A DNA stretch of 38,131 nucleotides from contig SPQI01000375.1 of the NCBI GenBank assembly GCA_004570315.1, forward strand, positions 1 to 38,131, read 5' to 3'. Shown in pieces: positions 7,986-16,041 of this stretch (position 1 is the first letter of the stretch; each line of letters begins with the position of its first letter). The notes under the pieces are model-generated. The model had not been told where the DNA came from, did not search any database, and worked only from the letters and a program-made list of their open reading frames with translations. A program made the position numbers and the translations under genes. The DNA is from Oxalobacteraceae bacterium OM1 (GTDB lineage Bacteria > Pseudomonadota > Gammaproteobacteria > Burkholderiales > Burkholderiaceae_D).

Positions 7986-8153
7986 ATGTCCAATGAAATG
8001 AAGAAAGACGCTTCGCTCGACGAAGACCGCATCGATCCGGCGTCGAACGAAGCCGAAGACGACCTGGATGCCGCCGTGCCGGATGCCTCGGAAGTGGCAA
8101 CGCGCATCAGCCTGCTCGGCAAGCTCATCATTCCTCCGTCCGTATCCCGGTGA
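7986..8153 (+). CDS. Small acidic hypothetical protein (55 aa)
   Basis: A short ORF, MSNEMKKDASLDEDR at the N-terminus, very acidic through residue 35, then a more hydrophobic C-terminal segment ISLLGKLIIPPS. The clean split into an acidic tail and an amphipathic end looks protein-like. No family is recognised. There is no ribosome site; a hairpin ends just before the ATG, so translation may be controlled or the ORF may not be used. The 219 bases after it, up to 8372, contain nothing I can assign. Confidence 0.45.
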   Translation: MSNEMKKDASLDEDRIDPASNEAEDDLDAAVPDASEVATRISLLGKLIIPPSVSR

Positions 8154-8372
8154 ACGTACAGTGAGCGCGCGTTGATCGCCCGGTCATCGCGCGTTGGATT
8201 CCCGCTGAATCCGCACTGACACGCCTTTCTGTTCAGCGCCTGCAATCCGCCCGCGAGTCCGGGCGGCATCTGCATTTTCGCGAATATTTTTGCGAACTCT
8301 CCTGCTTGCCTCCGGCCTAACGATTAAGCAACGAATCGCACGACTGCACAGCAAATGCTGGAAGGAGGTCAT

Positions 8373-8450
8373 ATGAAGATTCCGTTCTTGCTGTTGTCGC
8401 TTCAGGCCGTCATGCTCGGCGGCCTCGCACTGATCTTCTTTGTAATGTGA
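8373..8450 (+). CDS. Very small membrane protein (25 aa)
   Basis: Encodes MKIPFLLLSLQAVMLGGLAL followed by IFFVM: one positive residue at the N-terminus and a single uninterrupted hydrophobic helix, as in known bacterial one-helix membrane peptides. It has a strong AGGAGG ribosome site four bases before the ATG, far better than those of many larger genes nearby. A stem-loop follows 35 bases after the stop. Function unknown. It could regulate a membrane complex or be a toxin-like peptide; nothing in the sequence decides this. Confidence 0.55.
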   Translation: MKIPFLLLSLQAVMLGGLALIFFVM

Positions 8451-8484
8451 GGCGACAACGCGACGAGCCGGGCTCGCCGCAACA

Positions 8485-8520
8485 CGAAGGGCGCGACGGT
8501 CACGGCCGTGGCGCCCTTCG
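8485..8520 (+). terminator. Candidate terminator after the 25-aa ORF
   Basis: A perfect 10-bp stem, CGAAGGGCGC with GCGCCCTTCG, around a 16-base loop, followed only by CATTT. The position, between the small ORF and the next gene, suggests a terminator, but the T-run is weak. Confidence 0.5.
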
Positions 8521-8598
8521 CATTTGCACGCCTGCACGGCTTCGGCAAGCGCGCTAAGATGGTCCGGTTTCACTAGACCAACTTACTCTGGAGATTGC

Positions 8599-9450
8599 AT
8601 GAAGCTCGTCCGTTACGGCCGCCCCGGCAAGGAGAAGCCCGGCCTCATCGATGCAAACGGAACCTTGCGCGATTTGTCGGCCGTCATCGCCGATGTCGGC
8701 CCCGATACGCTGGCCCCAGCCGCCCTCAAGCGGCTTGCCAAACTGCAGCCCGATACGCTGCCTGCCGTGCGCGGCAAACCGCGGCTCGGCGTGCCGGTCG
8801 CGCAAGTGGGCAAGTTCATCGGCATCGGCCTGAATTACTCGGACCATGCCGCCGAAGCCGGCATGCCGATTCCCAAGGAACCGATCATCTTCATGAAGGC
8901 GACCAGCTCGCTGTCCGGCCCGGACGACCCCATCATGCTGCCCGACCGCTCGAAGAAGACCGACTGGGAAGTGGAGCTCGGCGTGGTCATCGGCACGAAG
9001 GCGCAGTACGTGTCCGAGGCCGATGCGCTCAAGTACGTGGCCGGTTATTGCGTGGTGAACGATGTGTCGGAGCGCGAGTACCAGTTGGAACGCGGTCCGC
9101 AGTGGGACAAGGGCAAAGGCTGCGACACCTTCGGACCAGTCGGTCCGTGGCTGGTGACGCGCGACGACGTACCGGATCCGCAGGCGCTGGATCTGTGGCT
9201 GGACGTTAACGGCAAGCGCATGCAGACCGGCAACACGAAGACGATGGTCTTTTCGGTGGCGCAGATCGTGAGTTACGTGAGCCGTTTCATGACGCTGCTG
9301 CCGGGCGACATCATCGCGACCGGCACGCCGCCCGGCGTCGGCATGGGCATGAAACCTCAGCGCTTTTTGAAGGCGGGCAACGTGGTCACGCTGGGAATCG
9401 ACGGCCTCGGGGAACAGCGCCAGGAAGTCGTCGCCTTCGGCGGGCGCTGA
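8599..9450 (+). CDS. Fumarylacetoacetate hydrolase (FAH) family protein
   Basis: A 283-residue metal-dependent hydrolase/lyase of the FAH superfamily (COG0179). It has the short N-terminal domain MKLVRYG and the catalytic domain from about residue 70, with the metal-ligand pattern EVELGVVIG (around 132-140), GYCVVNDVSERE and the typical GDIIATGTPPGVG near 235-247. The long form with SLSGPDDPIMLP is usually annotated as ureidoglycolate lyase or as a 2,4-diketo-3-deoxy-L-sugar acid hydrolase; sequence alone does not choose between them. GGAG lies five bases before the ATG. It is convergent with the isomerase gene, 12 bases away, so the two are not one operon. Confidence 0.92.
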   Translation: MKLVRYGRPGKEKPGLIDANGTLRDLSAVIADVGPDTLAPAALKRLAKLQPDTLPAVRGKPRLGVPVAQVGKFIGIGLNYSDHAAEAGMPIPKEPIIFMKATSSLSGPDDPIMLPDRSKKTDWEVELGVVIGTKAQYVSEADALKYVAGYCVVNDVSEREYQLERGPQWDKGKGCDTFGPVGPWLVTRDDVPDPQALDLWLDVNGKRMQTGNTKTMVFSVAQIVSYVSRFMTLLPGDIIATGTPPGVGMGMKPQRFLKAGNVVTLGIDGLGEQRQEVVAFGGR

Positions 9451-9458
9451 GGCCCGCC
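9439..9458. terminator. Hairpin between convergent genes
   Basis: GGCGGGC and GCCCGCC form a 7-bp stem with a six-base loop. It spans the stop codon of the FAH gene and ends five bases before the maiA stop on the other strand. No T-run on either side; it may slow convergent transcription. Confidence 0.45.
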
Positions 9459-9462
9459 CTCC

Positions 9463-10096
9463 TCACTCGGCGTCCGGCTGCTTCGCGGGAGACGCGTTGA
9501 TGAACGCGTCGAGCGCGAGGCAGTTGGCGTTGATGCGCATGAGCGTCGGCATCCAGGCGCTGGGCGTTCGCGATCTGCGGCACCAGCACGCAATCGGCCA
9601 GCGTCGGCGCATCGCCGAAGCAGAAGCGCCCGGTACGCCCATCGCGGGCCACCATGACTTCGAGCGCAGCCAGTCCCTTCTCGCACCAGTGACGGTACCA
9701 GCCGTTCTTCTGCTCTTCGCTCAGGCCGAGGTCCTTCACCAGGTAGCGCAGCACGCGCAAGTTGTTCAGCGGATGAATCTCGCAGGCGATCGTCAGCGCG
9801 AGGCTGCGCACATAGGCGCGGTCCGCCGCCTCCGCCGGCAGCAGCGGCGGCTGCGGAAACGTCTCCTCGAGGTATTCGATGATGGCAAGCGATTGCGTCA
9901 GCGTGACGTCCGCGTCGTCATCCACGAAGGCCGGGACCAGCGCATCCGGATTCAGTGCGCGGTAGGACTCGCTGAGCTGCTCGCCGCCATGCTTCAGCAG
10001 ATGAACGGGAACGGTCTCATACGTCAGGCCCTTGAGGTTGAGCGCGATGCGCACGCGATAGGACGCGGAGCTGCGAAAGTAGCTGTAGAGTTTCAT
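9463..10096 (-). pseudogene. maiA: Maleylacetoacetate/maleylpyruvate isomerase (zeta-class GST), frameshifted
   Basis: Codes for a glutathione-dependent cis-trans isomerase acting before an FAH-type hydrolase in tyrosine or gentisate breakdown. The N-terminus MKLYSYFRSSASYRVRIALN carries the zeta-class SSxSxRVR active-site motif, and family similarity continues to VPQIANAQR (residue 180). The reading frame then changes. The usual C-terminus (MPTLMRINANCLALDAFINA, then SPAKQPDAE and TGA at 9463) is present in another frame, starting about base 9558. The gene is 634 bases, not a multiple of three. Compared with the family pattern, about 17 bases are missing between NAQR and MPT. Read without correction the ORF runs on to 9386, into the convergent gene. 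Either a real mutation or a sequencing error. GGAGA precedes the ATG; the hydrolase gene lies 23 bases upstream. Confidence 0.85.
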
Positions 10097-10119
10097 GGCG
10101 TCTCCTTCCCCGCCGCGCG

Positions 10120-10815
10120 TCAGACGATCTTCACGCGCAATTCGCCCACACCCGCGACCGCGCCTTCGAGCAAGTCGCCGCGCTGCACCGCGCCCACGCC
10201 TTCCGGCGTGCCCGTGAAGATCAGGTCGCCGGGCTGCAGCGTGTAGTACTTCGACAGGTGTTCGATCGTCTCCGCGATATTCCAGATGAGCTTGCTGACG
10301 TCGCTCTTCTGCCGCGGGGCGCCATTCACGTTCAAGCGAATTTCGCCCTGCTCGATGTGGCCGGTTTCGCTCGCGCGGTGGATCGGGCCGATGGGCGCGG
10401 ACTTGTCGAAACCCTTGCCCGTATCCCAGGGCCGCCCGAGCTTCTTGGCTTCGCCCTGCAGATCGCGCCGCGTCATGTCCAGGCCGATCGCATAGCCCCA
10501 CACATGATCCATCGCATTGGCGGCGGCGATGTCCTTGCCGCCCTTGCCGATGGCGACCACCAGTTCGATTTCATGATGCAGATCGGACGTTAGCGACGGA
10601 TAGTGCATCTCGCCGACCGTTCCCTCGGCAATCGGCACGACGGCGTCGGCCGGCTTCATGAAGAAGAACGGTGCTTCGCGGCCGGTCGCGCCCATCTCCT
10701 TGGCATGCTCGACGTAGTTGCGGCCGACGCAGTAGATGCGGTGCACGGGAAAGAACTCTGCGGAACCTGCGACGGGCACTGCGGCGACGTTTGCTTGGGG
10801 AATGGCGAATTGCAT
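10120..10815 (-). CDS. FAH-family hydrolase, probable fumarylpyruvate hydrolase
   Basis: A 231-residue short-form FAH enzyme. The segment FFPVHRIYCVGRNYVEHAKE near residues 20-40 and the metal-site pattern HHEIELVVAIG (about 79-89) are typical of NagK-type fumarylpyruvate hydrolases, which split fumarylpyruvate to fumarate and pyruvate in the gentisate route; GDLIFTGTPEGVG is near 195-207. It lies 23 bases upstream of the zeta-class isomerase on the same strand, an arrangement that fits isomerase plus hydrolase in one operon (nagL-nagK type). No gentisate dioxygenase is in the window, so the pathway assignment is inference. GGAG precedes the ATG. The liv terminator separates it from the liv operon upstream. 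Confidence 0.9.
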   Translation of the reverse strand: MQFAIPQANVAAVPVAGSAEFFPVHRIYCVGRNYVEHAKEMGATGREAPFFFMKPADAVVPIAEGTVGEMHYPSLTSDLHHEIELVVAIGKGGKDIAAANAMDHVWGYAIGLDMTRRDLQGEAKKLGRPWDTGKGFDKSAPIGPIHRASETGHIEQGEIRLNVNGAPRQKSDVSKLIWNIAETIEHLSKYYTLQPGDLIFTGTPEGVGAVQRGDLLEGAVAGVGELRVKIV

Positions 10816-10903
10816 GAATCTGTCTCCTTCTTGGAATCGTTCGATGGCGATATCGAACGATTATGCCACTCGCCTCGACGCGATGCCGGCGGCACAAAAG
10901 AAA

Positions 10904-10933
10904 ACCGCCTTGCCGGCAAGCGGTCAAGGCGGT
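10904..10933 (-). terminator. Terminator of the livHMGF operon
   Basis: On the minus strand a 9-bp stem (ACCGCCTTG with CAAGGCGGT) around a 12-base loop is followed by TTTTCTTTT. It begins 20 bases after the livF stop. Confidence 0.8.
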
Positions 10934-10953
10934 CTGAGAAAGCGAGGCCGGAA

Positions 10954-11679
10954 TCAGGCTTCGCCGAGATAGGCTTCGCGGACCTTCGGATCGTCCAGCA
11001 TGTCTTTGGCATTGCCGGCCATCGTGATGAGACCGGAGTCCATCACGTAGCCGCGGTGCGCTGCCTGCAGGGCGAGTTTGGCGTTCTGCTCGACCAGCAG
11101 GATGGTCACGCCCTGGGCCGATACCGTGCGGACCACCTCGAAGATCTTTTCCACCATGATCGGCGACAGGCCCATCGACGGCTCGTCCAGCAGCAGCAAC
11201 TTCGGATGGCTCATCAGCGCGCGCGCCATGGCCAGCATCTGCTGCTCGCCGCCCGACAGCGTGCCGGCGAGTTGCGAAGCGCGCTCCTTCAGGCGCGGGA
11301 AGACGCCGAACCACTTCTCGACATCGGCCTCGATACCTGCCTTGTCATTGCGGATGTAGGCGCCCATCAGGAGGTTTTCCTGAATGGTCATGCGGGTGAA
11401 CACGCCACGGCCTTCCGGCACCATCGCGAGATTGCGCTTGACCAGCGTGAACGAGTTCGTGCCCATGATGGGCTGGCCGACGTAATGGATCTGGCCTTCG
11501 ACCTTGCAGCCCGGCAGGGTGCCGGTGATGGCCTTCAGCGTCGTGGTCTTGCCGGCGCCGTTGGCACCGATCAGCGTGACGAGCTCGCCTTCGTTGACTT
11601 CGAGGTCGATGCCCTTGACCGCCTGAATGCCGCCGTAGGCGATGCGCAGGCCGCTGACTTTGAGTACGTTCTGATTCAT
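10954..11679 (-). CDS. livF: Branched-chain amino-acid ABC transporter ATP-binding protein LivF
   Basis: One of two ATPases that drive LivHM-mediated uptake of leucine, isoleucine and valine. The 241-residue protein has Walker A GANGAGKTT (about 38-46), the LivF-specific MVPEGRGVF segment, the signature LSGGEQQMLAMARAL and Walker B LLLLDEPSMGLSP. The ATG overlaps the livG stop as TAATG, so translation is coupled. The ORF stays open upstream inside livG, but the motif-bearing protein starts here (MNQNVLKVSGL). It is the last gene of the operon, followed by a strong terminator. Family members can also carry other amino acids or aromatic acids, so the substrate is the likeliest rather than a proven one. 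Confidence 0.95.
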   Translation of the reverse strand: MNQNVLKVSGLRIAYGGIQAVKGIDLEVNEGELVTLIGANGAGKTTTLKAITGTLPGCKVEGQIHYVGQPIMGTNSFTLVKRNLAMVPEGRGVFTRMTIQENLLMGAYIRNDKAGIEADVEKWFGVFPRLKERASQLAGTLSGGEQQMLAMARALMSHPKLLLLDEPSMGLSPIMVEKIFEVVRTVSAQGVTILLVEQNAKLALQAAHRGYVMDSGLITMAGNAKDMLDDPKVREAYLGEA

Positions 11680-12449
11680 TAGTGAGAGCCTCCCAAGTAT
11701 GCCTCGATCACGGCCGCGTTCTTTTGCACGTCGGCCGGCACGCCTTCCGCAATCGGCTTGCCGTAGTCGAGCACCGTCAGGCGGTCGCACAGTCCCATCA
11801 CCAATTTCACGTCGTGTTCGATCAGCAGGATGGTCTTGCCCTCTGCCTTGATCTTCACCAGCAGCTCGCGCAGGCCGAGCTTCTCGGTCGCGTTCATGCC
11901 GGCGGCCGGTTCGTCGAGCGCCAGCAGTTGCGGGTCGGTCGCGAGGGCGCGCGCAATTTCCAGGCGACGCTGGTCGCCGTAGGAGAGATGCTTCGAGGTG
12001 CGGTGCGCGAACTGCGCGATGCCCACGAAATCCAGCAGCTCCATCGCGCGGCGGCGAATGCCCGCCTCTTCTTCACGCGCCGCCTTGTGATGCAGCACGG
12101 CGCCGAGCACACCCTGGCGGGTCCGCACATGGCGGCCGACCATCACGTTCTCCAGCGCGGACATCTCGCCGAACAGGCGGATGTTCTGGAAGGTGCGCGC
12201 GATGCCGGCCTTCGCCACTTCATGCGGCGCCGACGGCGAATACGGCTTGCCGGCCAGTTCGAAGTCGCCGGTGTCCGGCTGATAGAGGCCGGTGATGACG
12301 TTGAAGAAGGTCGTCTTGCCTGCGCCGTTCGGGCCGATCAGGCCGTAGATCTGCCCGCGCATGATCTTGACGCTCACGTTCGACAGCGCCTGCAGGCCGC
12401 CGAAACGCTTGTTGACTCCAGCAATATTGAGAATGATTTGTTCGCTCAT
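11679..12449 (-). CDS. livG: Branched-chain amino-acid ABC transporter ATP-binding protein LivG
   Basis: The second ATPase of the Liv transporter, 256 residues. Walker A is GPNGAGKTT (about 39-47), followed by the LivG-type ARTFQNIRLF, the signature LSYGDQRRLEIARAL (the usual GGQ replaced by YGDQ, as is common in LivG), and Walker B LLALDEPAAGMN. H-loop region IEHDVKLVM. AGGAA lies before the ATG, nine bases after the livM stop. Its own stop overlaps the livF start. Confidence 0.95.
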   Translation of the reverse strand: MSEQIILNIAGVNKRFGGLQALSNVSVKIMRGQIYGLIGPNGAGKTTFFNVITGLYQPDTGDFELAGKPYSPSAPHEVAKAGIARTFQNIRLFGEMSALENVMVGRHVRTRQGVLGAVLHHKAAREEEAGIRRRAMELLDFVGIAQFAHRTSKHLSYGDQRRLEIARALATDPQLLALDEPAAGMNATEKLGLRELLVKIKAEGKTILLIEHDVKLVMGLCDRLTVLDYGKPIAEGVPADVQKNAAVIEAYLGGSH

Positions 12450-12458
12450 GGGCCTTCC

Positions 12459-13679
12459 TTATGCCGCCAGCGCGGTGGGTTCTTTTTCGTCCTGACGCTT
12501 GGTTGCGTTCGCATCCAGGCGGTCTTCGTGGCGCGGCGACGGCCACAGGCCCGACGGGCGATACAGCATGATCACGACCATGGCCAGACCGTAGAGCAGC
12601 TGGCGCAGCACTTCGGCCTCGATCAGCACGGTGCCGAACAGGTTGCGCTGCATCGGCTCCACGACGTGGCGCAGCACTTCCGGCAGTGCGGCAAGGATCA
12701 CGCCTCCCAGGATCACGCCCGGGATATGGCCGATGCCGCCCAGCACCACCATGGCCAGCACGGCGATGGACTCCGTCAGCGAGAACGATTCCGGAGAAAC
12801 GAAGCCCTGGAAGGAGGCGAACATTGCGCCGGCGACGCCGCCGAACGATGCACCCATGGCAAAGGCCAGCAGTTTGACGTTGCGCGTGTTGATGCCCATC
12901 GCCTTCGCTGCGATCTCATCCTCGCGCAGTGCGACGAAGGCACGGCCGAGACGCGAATCCTGCAAGCGGATGCAAACGAAGATGATGCCGATGCACAGCA
13001 GAAGGAACAGGAAGTAGTACGCGTTCACCGAGGGCATGGTGAAGTCGCCGAACTTCAAGGTGGCGTTCGAACCCGGCTGGCCAGCCAGCGACACGCCGAA
13101 GATGCGGATCGGATCGATCAGGTTGATGCCCTGTGGCCCGTTGGTGATGTTCACCGGAGCGTTCAGGTTGTTCATGAAGATGCGGATGATCTCGCCGAAG
13201 CCCAGCGTCACGATGGCGAGGTAGTCACCGCGCAGCTTCAGCGTCGGAGCGCCGAGCAGCGCACCGAAGAATGCCGCCAGCGCCGCGCCGAGCGGGACGA
13301 TGAACCAGACAGACAAGTGAATGCCGTTCTGCTGAATCTCGGGCCCGTACAACGACACCAGGGCATTCCCTACCATCGGATAGGTATTGACGAAGGACTC
13401 CAGCACCGTCGCGAACTGGGGCGAGGCGAGCAGGCCCGTCATGTAGGCGCCGAGCGCATAGAACGCGATGTAGCCGAGGTCGAGCAGGCCGGCGAAGCCC
13501 ACGACGATATTCAGGCCGAGCGCCAGCATGATGTAGAGCAGCGAGAGGTCCATGATGCGGACCCAGGAGTTGCCGTAGTTCGCGGCAATGAAGGGGAACA
13601 CCACCAGTGCCACACCGAGCAACGCAAACGCGGCGTAGGCCTTTTGCGGATTGTTCTTGACGTCGAAGATTTGGGACAT
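12459..13679 (-). CDS. livM: Branched-chain amino-acid ABC transporter permease LivM
   Basis: A 406-residue inner-membrane permease with about ten hydrophobic segments. The LivM motifs LGLNIVVGFAGLLDLGY (about 54-70) and the cytosolic ATPase-contact loop LREDEIAAKAMGIN (about 252-265) are clear, and the C-terminal YRPSGLWP is typical. The polar tail after residue 380 (DRLDANATKRQDEKE) extends slightly beyond the shortest family members. AGGAGA precedes the ATG. The gene sits 11 bases after livH and 9 bases before livG. Confidence 0.95.
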   Translation of the reverse strand: MSQIFDVKNNPQKAYAAFALLGVALVVFPFIAANYGNSWVRIMDLSLLYIMLALGLNIVVGFAGLLDLGYIAFYALGAYMTGLLASPQFATVLESFVNTYPMVGNALVSLYGPEIQQNGIHLSVWFIVPLGAALAAFFGALLGAPTLKLRGDYLAIVTLGFGEIIRIFMNNLNAPVNITNGPQGINLIDPIRIFGVSLAGQPGSNATLKFGDFTMPSVNAYYFLFLLLCIGIIFVCIRLQDSRLGRAFVALREDEIAAKAMGINTRNVKLLAFAMGASFGGVAGAMFASFQGFVSPESFSLTESIAVLAMVVLGGIGHIPGVILGGVILAALPEVLRHVVEPMQRNLFGTVLIEAEVLRQLLYGLAMVVIMLYRPSGLWPSPRHEDRLDANATKRQDEKEPTALAA

Positions 13680-13690
13680 GGTCGTTCTCC

Positions 13691-14620
13691 TTAAGCCCGA
13701 TCGGCAACGCGCTCACCCATGATGCCGGACGGGCGCAGGGTCAGCACGATGATCAGCACGATGAATGCAAAAATGTCCTGGTATTGGCTGCCGAGGAAGT
13801 TGCCGGTCAGGTCGCCGATGTAGCCGGCACCCAGGCTCTCGATCAGGCCGAGCAGGATGCCGCCGACCATGGCGCCATAGATGTTGCCGATGCCGCCGAG
13901 CACCGCAGCGGAGAAGGCTTTCAGGCCGGGCACGAAGCCCATCGCGAATTGCGCGGAGGAATAGTTGGCGCCCCACATCACGCCCGCGACGGCTGCCAGC
14001 GCGGCGCCGATGGCGAAGGTCATGACGATGACGCCGTTGGCATCGACGCCCATGAGGCCGGCGACGCGCGGGTTTTCCGCGGTGGCGCGCATGGCGCGGC
14101 CCATCCGGGTTCGCTCGACCAGCAGCACCAGGCCGATCATGGACAGGAACGCCAGGATGAGCAGCATCACCTGCGTCTGCGAGATCAGCGCGCCAGCGAT
14201 GTTGAAGGATTCCTGCGGCATGACGGTCGGGAACGGAATCGGGCTGCGGCCCCAGATCATCATCGCAAAGGTCTGCAGCAGGATGGACACGCCGATCGCA
14301 GTGATCAGCGGCGCCAGGCGCGGCGCGTTGCGAAGACGGCGGTAGGCAACCCGCTCGATGATTAAGTTGACCGCGACGCAGACGGGGATCGCGCCAAGGA
14401 TGGCGATGATCAGCTTGACCACGCCGGGCAGGCCGGGGGCTACGTTCTGGATGATCTTCAGGATGGTCACGCCGACCATGGCGCCCACCATCAACACGTC
14501 GCCATGGGCGAAGTTGATGAGGTTGAGCACGCCGTACACCATGGTGTACCCGAGCGCGACCAGTGCATACATGCTGCCCAGCACGAGTCCGTTGATGATT
14601 TGTTGGATAAAGATATCCAT
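13691..14620 (-). CDS. livH: Branched-chain amino-acid ABC transporter permease LivH
   Basis: First gene of the liv operon, a 309-residue permease that pairs with LivM. It starts MDIFIQQIINGLVLGSMYAL, the usual LivH opening, then YTMVYGVLNLINFAHGDVLM (about 26-45) and the coupling loop AMRATAENPRVAGLMGVD. It ends RPSGIMGERV. The ORF is open for another 105 bases upstream, but that part has no membrane or family features and the ribosome site (GAGAG) is modest at the chosen ATG. No periplasmic binding-protein gene is present on either side, so LivJ/LivK must be encoded elsewhere. Confidence 0.95.
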   Translation of the reverse strand: MDIFIQQIINGLVLGSMYALVALGYTMVYGVLNLINFAHGDVLMVGAMVGVTILKIIQNVAPGLPGVVKLIIAILGAIPVCVAVNLIIERVAYRRLRNAPRLAPLITAIGVSILLQTFAMMIWGRSPIPFPTVMPQESFNIAGALISQTQVMLLILAFLSMIGLVLLVERTRMGRAMRATAENPRVAGLMGVDANGVIVMTFAIGAALAAVAGVMWGANYSSAQFAMGFVPGLKAFSAAVLGGIGNIYGAMVGGILLGLIESLGAGYIGDLTGNFLGSQYQDIFAFIVLIIVLTLRPSGIMGERVADRA

Positions 14621-14873
14621 AGTTAGCCCACTCTCAAGAAAAGGTCGTTCAAATGCAGGTTGTTGCTGATCCGGCCGCCCGCGTTCGTGGAGCGTGGCTC
14701 GGGTTGCCGGTGTCTGCCTGTTCATCCCGCCGTACGGGGATGCCTTGCGGCGACGGACTGTTGCGGCATGCGGTGTGACGGCGCATGGGCCGCGACAGGC
14801 TCGTGTCTCCTTTGGCCATTCTCTGGCCGCTTCGATTTAATAATATTGTATTTTCCGGCTTGAACCGCGCGGG

Positions 14874-14901
14874 ATTATAGCGATTCGCAGAGCGCGCGCA
14901 A
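14874..14901 (-). promoter_or_regulatory. Candidate sigma-70 promoter of the liv operon
   Basis: On the minus strand, TTGCGC (14896-14901) is 16 bases from a perfect TATAAT (14874-14879). This would give a leader of roughly 245 bases before livH. The 444 bases between livH and ispH (14621-15064) hold no gene I can support; an open frame at 14649-15023 has no protein-like features and I treat it as leader. Confidence 0.5.
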
Positions 14902-15064
14902 TAGTGATGACGACTCATGGCTTGCCGTGCCGACACACCGCTGGACCCGCGCAGGAGGGTTCCCGCACAGCACGCGCATGATAACCACTTATGCGAAGAA
15001 CAAACGATGGAAAACATCTGCACCCTCTGAATTAAATTCCGGGCATGCAGGTTTCGCTTGCCTT

Positions 15065-16006
15065 TCAGGCAGCGCGAGGGGCGGAGAGGCCCTTGGGCAT
15101 CGGGAAGGTCACGTTTTCTTCCACGCCTGGCAAGGTCCGCACACTCTTCGCGCCCAGCTCCTTGAGACGTCCAATGACGGCATCGACCAGCACTTCGGGC
15201 GCCGAGGCGCCGGCGGTGACGCCGATGCGCATCGCGCCTGCCAGCCAGGCCGGCTGGATCTGTTCGCCGCTGTCCACCATGTAAGCGCGGGCGCCTTTTT
15301 TTTCCGCGACCTCGCGCAGGCGATTGGAGTTCGAGCTGTTGGGGCTGCCGACCACGATGACCACGTCGACCTGAGGCGCCATGAACTTCACCGCCTCCTG
15401 GCGATTCGTGGTGGCGTAGCAGATGTCGCCTTTCTTCGGTTCGGCGATGTTGGGAAAGCGCTGCTTGAGTGCCGCAATGATGTCGGCAGTGTCGTCGACC
15501 GAGAGCGTGGTCTGCGAGACGTAGGCGAGCATGTCCGGATTGGCCACTTTCAGCCCGGTGACGTCGCCGACGGTCTCCACGAGATGCATGCCTTCATCGG
15601 CCTGCCCCATCGTGCCTTCGACTTCAGGATGGCCGTCGTGGCCGATCATGATGATTTCGCGCCCTTCCCTGCGCATCTTTGCCACTTCGACATGGACCTT
15701 GGTGACCAGCGGGCACGTCGCGTCGAACACGCGCAAGCCGCGTGCAGCGGCCTCTTCCTGCACCGCGCGCGACACACCGTGGGCCGAGAAGATGACCGTG
15801 TGGCCCGCCGGGACGTCGGCCAGCTCCTCGATGAAGATGGCGCCCTTGCGGCGCAGATCGTCGACCACGTAGGCGTTGTGGACGATCTCATGCCGCACGT
15901 AGATCGGCGCGCCGAACTCGGCAAGCGCGCGTTCCACGATCTCGATGGCGCGGTCGACGCCGGCGCAGAAGCCGCGCGGCTGGGCGAGCAGGATTTCGGT
16001 GTCCAT
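15065..16006 (-). CDS. ispH: 4-hydroxy-3-methylbut-2-enyl diphosphate reductase
   Basis: Last enzyme of the MEP isoprenoid pathway; it reduces HMBPP to IPP and DMAPP with a [4Fe-4S] cluster. The 313-residue protein has all three cluster cysteines: Cys14 (RGFCAGV), Cys98 (DATCPLV) and Cys196 ([10 protein letters not shown]). Substrate-site histidines are in RHEIVHN and FSAHGVS, and the late SSNSNRL motif is intact. The ATG at 16006 has AGGAA just upstream and gives the usual N-terminus ([13 protein letters not shown]). A TTG at 16045 would add 13 unlikely residues and overlap fkpB. It follows fkpB by 35 bases, a common pair in proteobacteria. Confidence 0.96.
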   Translation of the reverse strand: MDTEILLAQPRGFCAGVDRAIEIVERALAEFGAPIYVRHEIVHNAYVVDDLRRKGAIFIEELADVPAGHTVIFSAHGVSRAVQEEAAARGLRVFDATCPLVTKVHVEVAKMRREGREIIMIGHDGHPEVEGTMGQADEGMHLVETVGDVTGLKVANPDMLAYVSQTTLSVDDTADIIAALKQRFPNIAEPKKGDICYATTNRQEAVKFMAPQVDVVIVVGSPNSSNSNRLREVAEKKGARAYMVDSGEQIQPAWLAGAMRIGVTAGASAPEVLVDAVIGRLKELGAKSVRTLPGVEENVTFPMPKGLSAPRAA

Positions 16007-16041
16007 GCCTGTTCCTGTAACTGTTGCGTCGGTCGCGGCGC

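Noticed and set aside
9386-9462. Genuine C-terminal extension of the isomerase into the FAH gene
   Set aside because: The normal family C-terminus is present in another frame, so the extension is a product of the frameshift.
11682-13694. 670-residue open frame opposite livG and livM
   Set aside because: Antisense to two clear transporter genes; composition (His, Gln, Arg, Asp rich, no motifs) is typical of an antisense shadow.
14649-15023. 124-residue minus-strand ORF upstream of livH
   Set aside because: Covers the predicted liv promoter and leader, lacks a ribosome site and has no protein-like segments.
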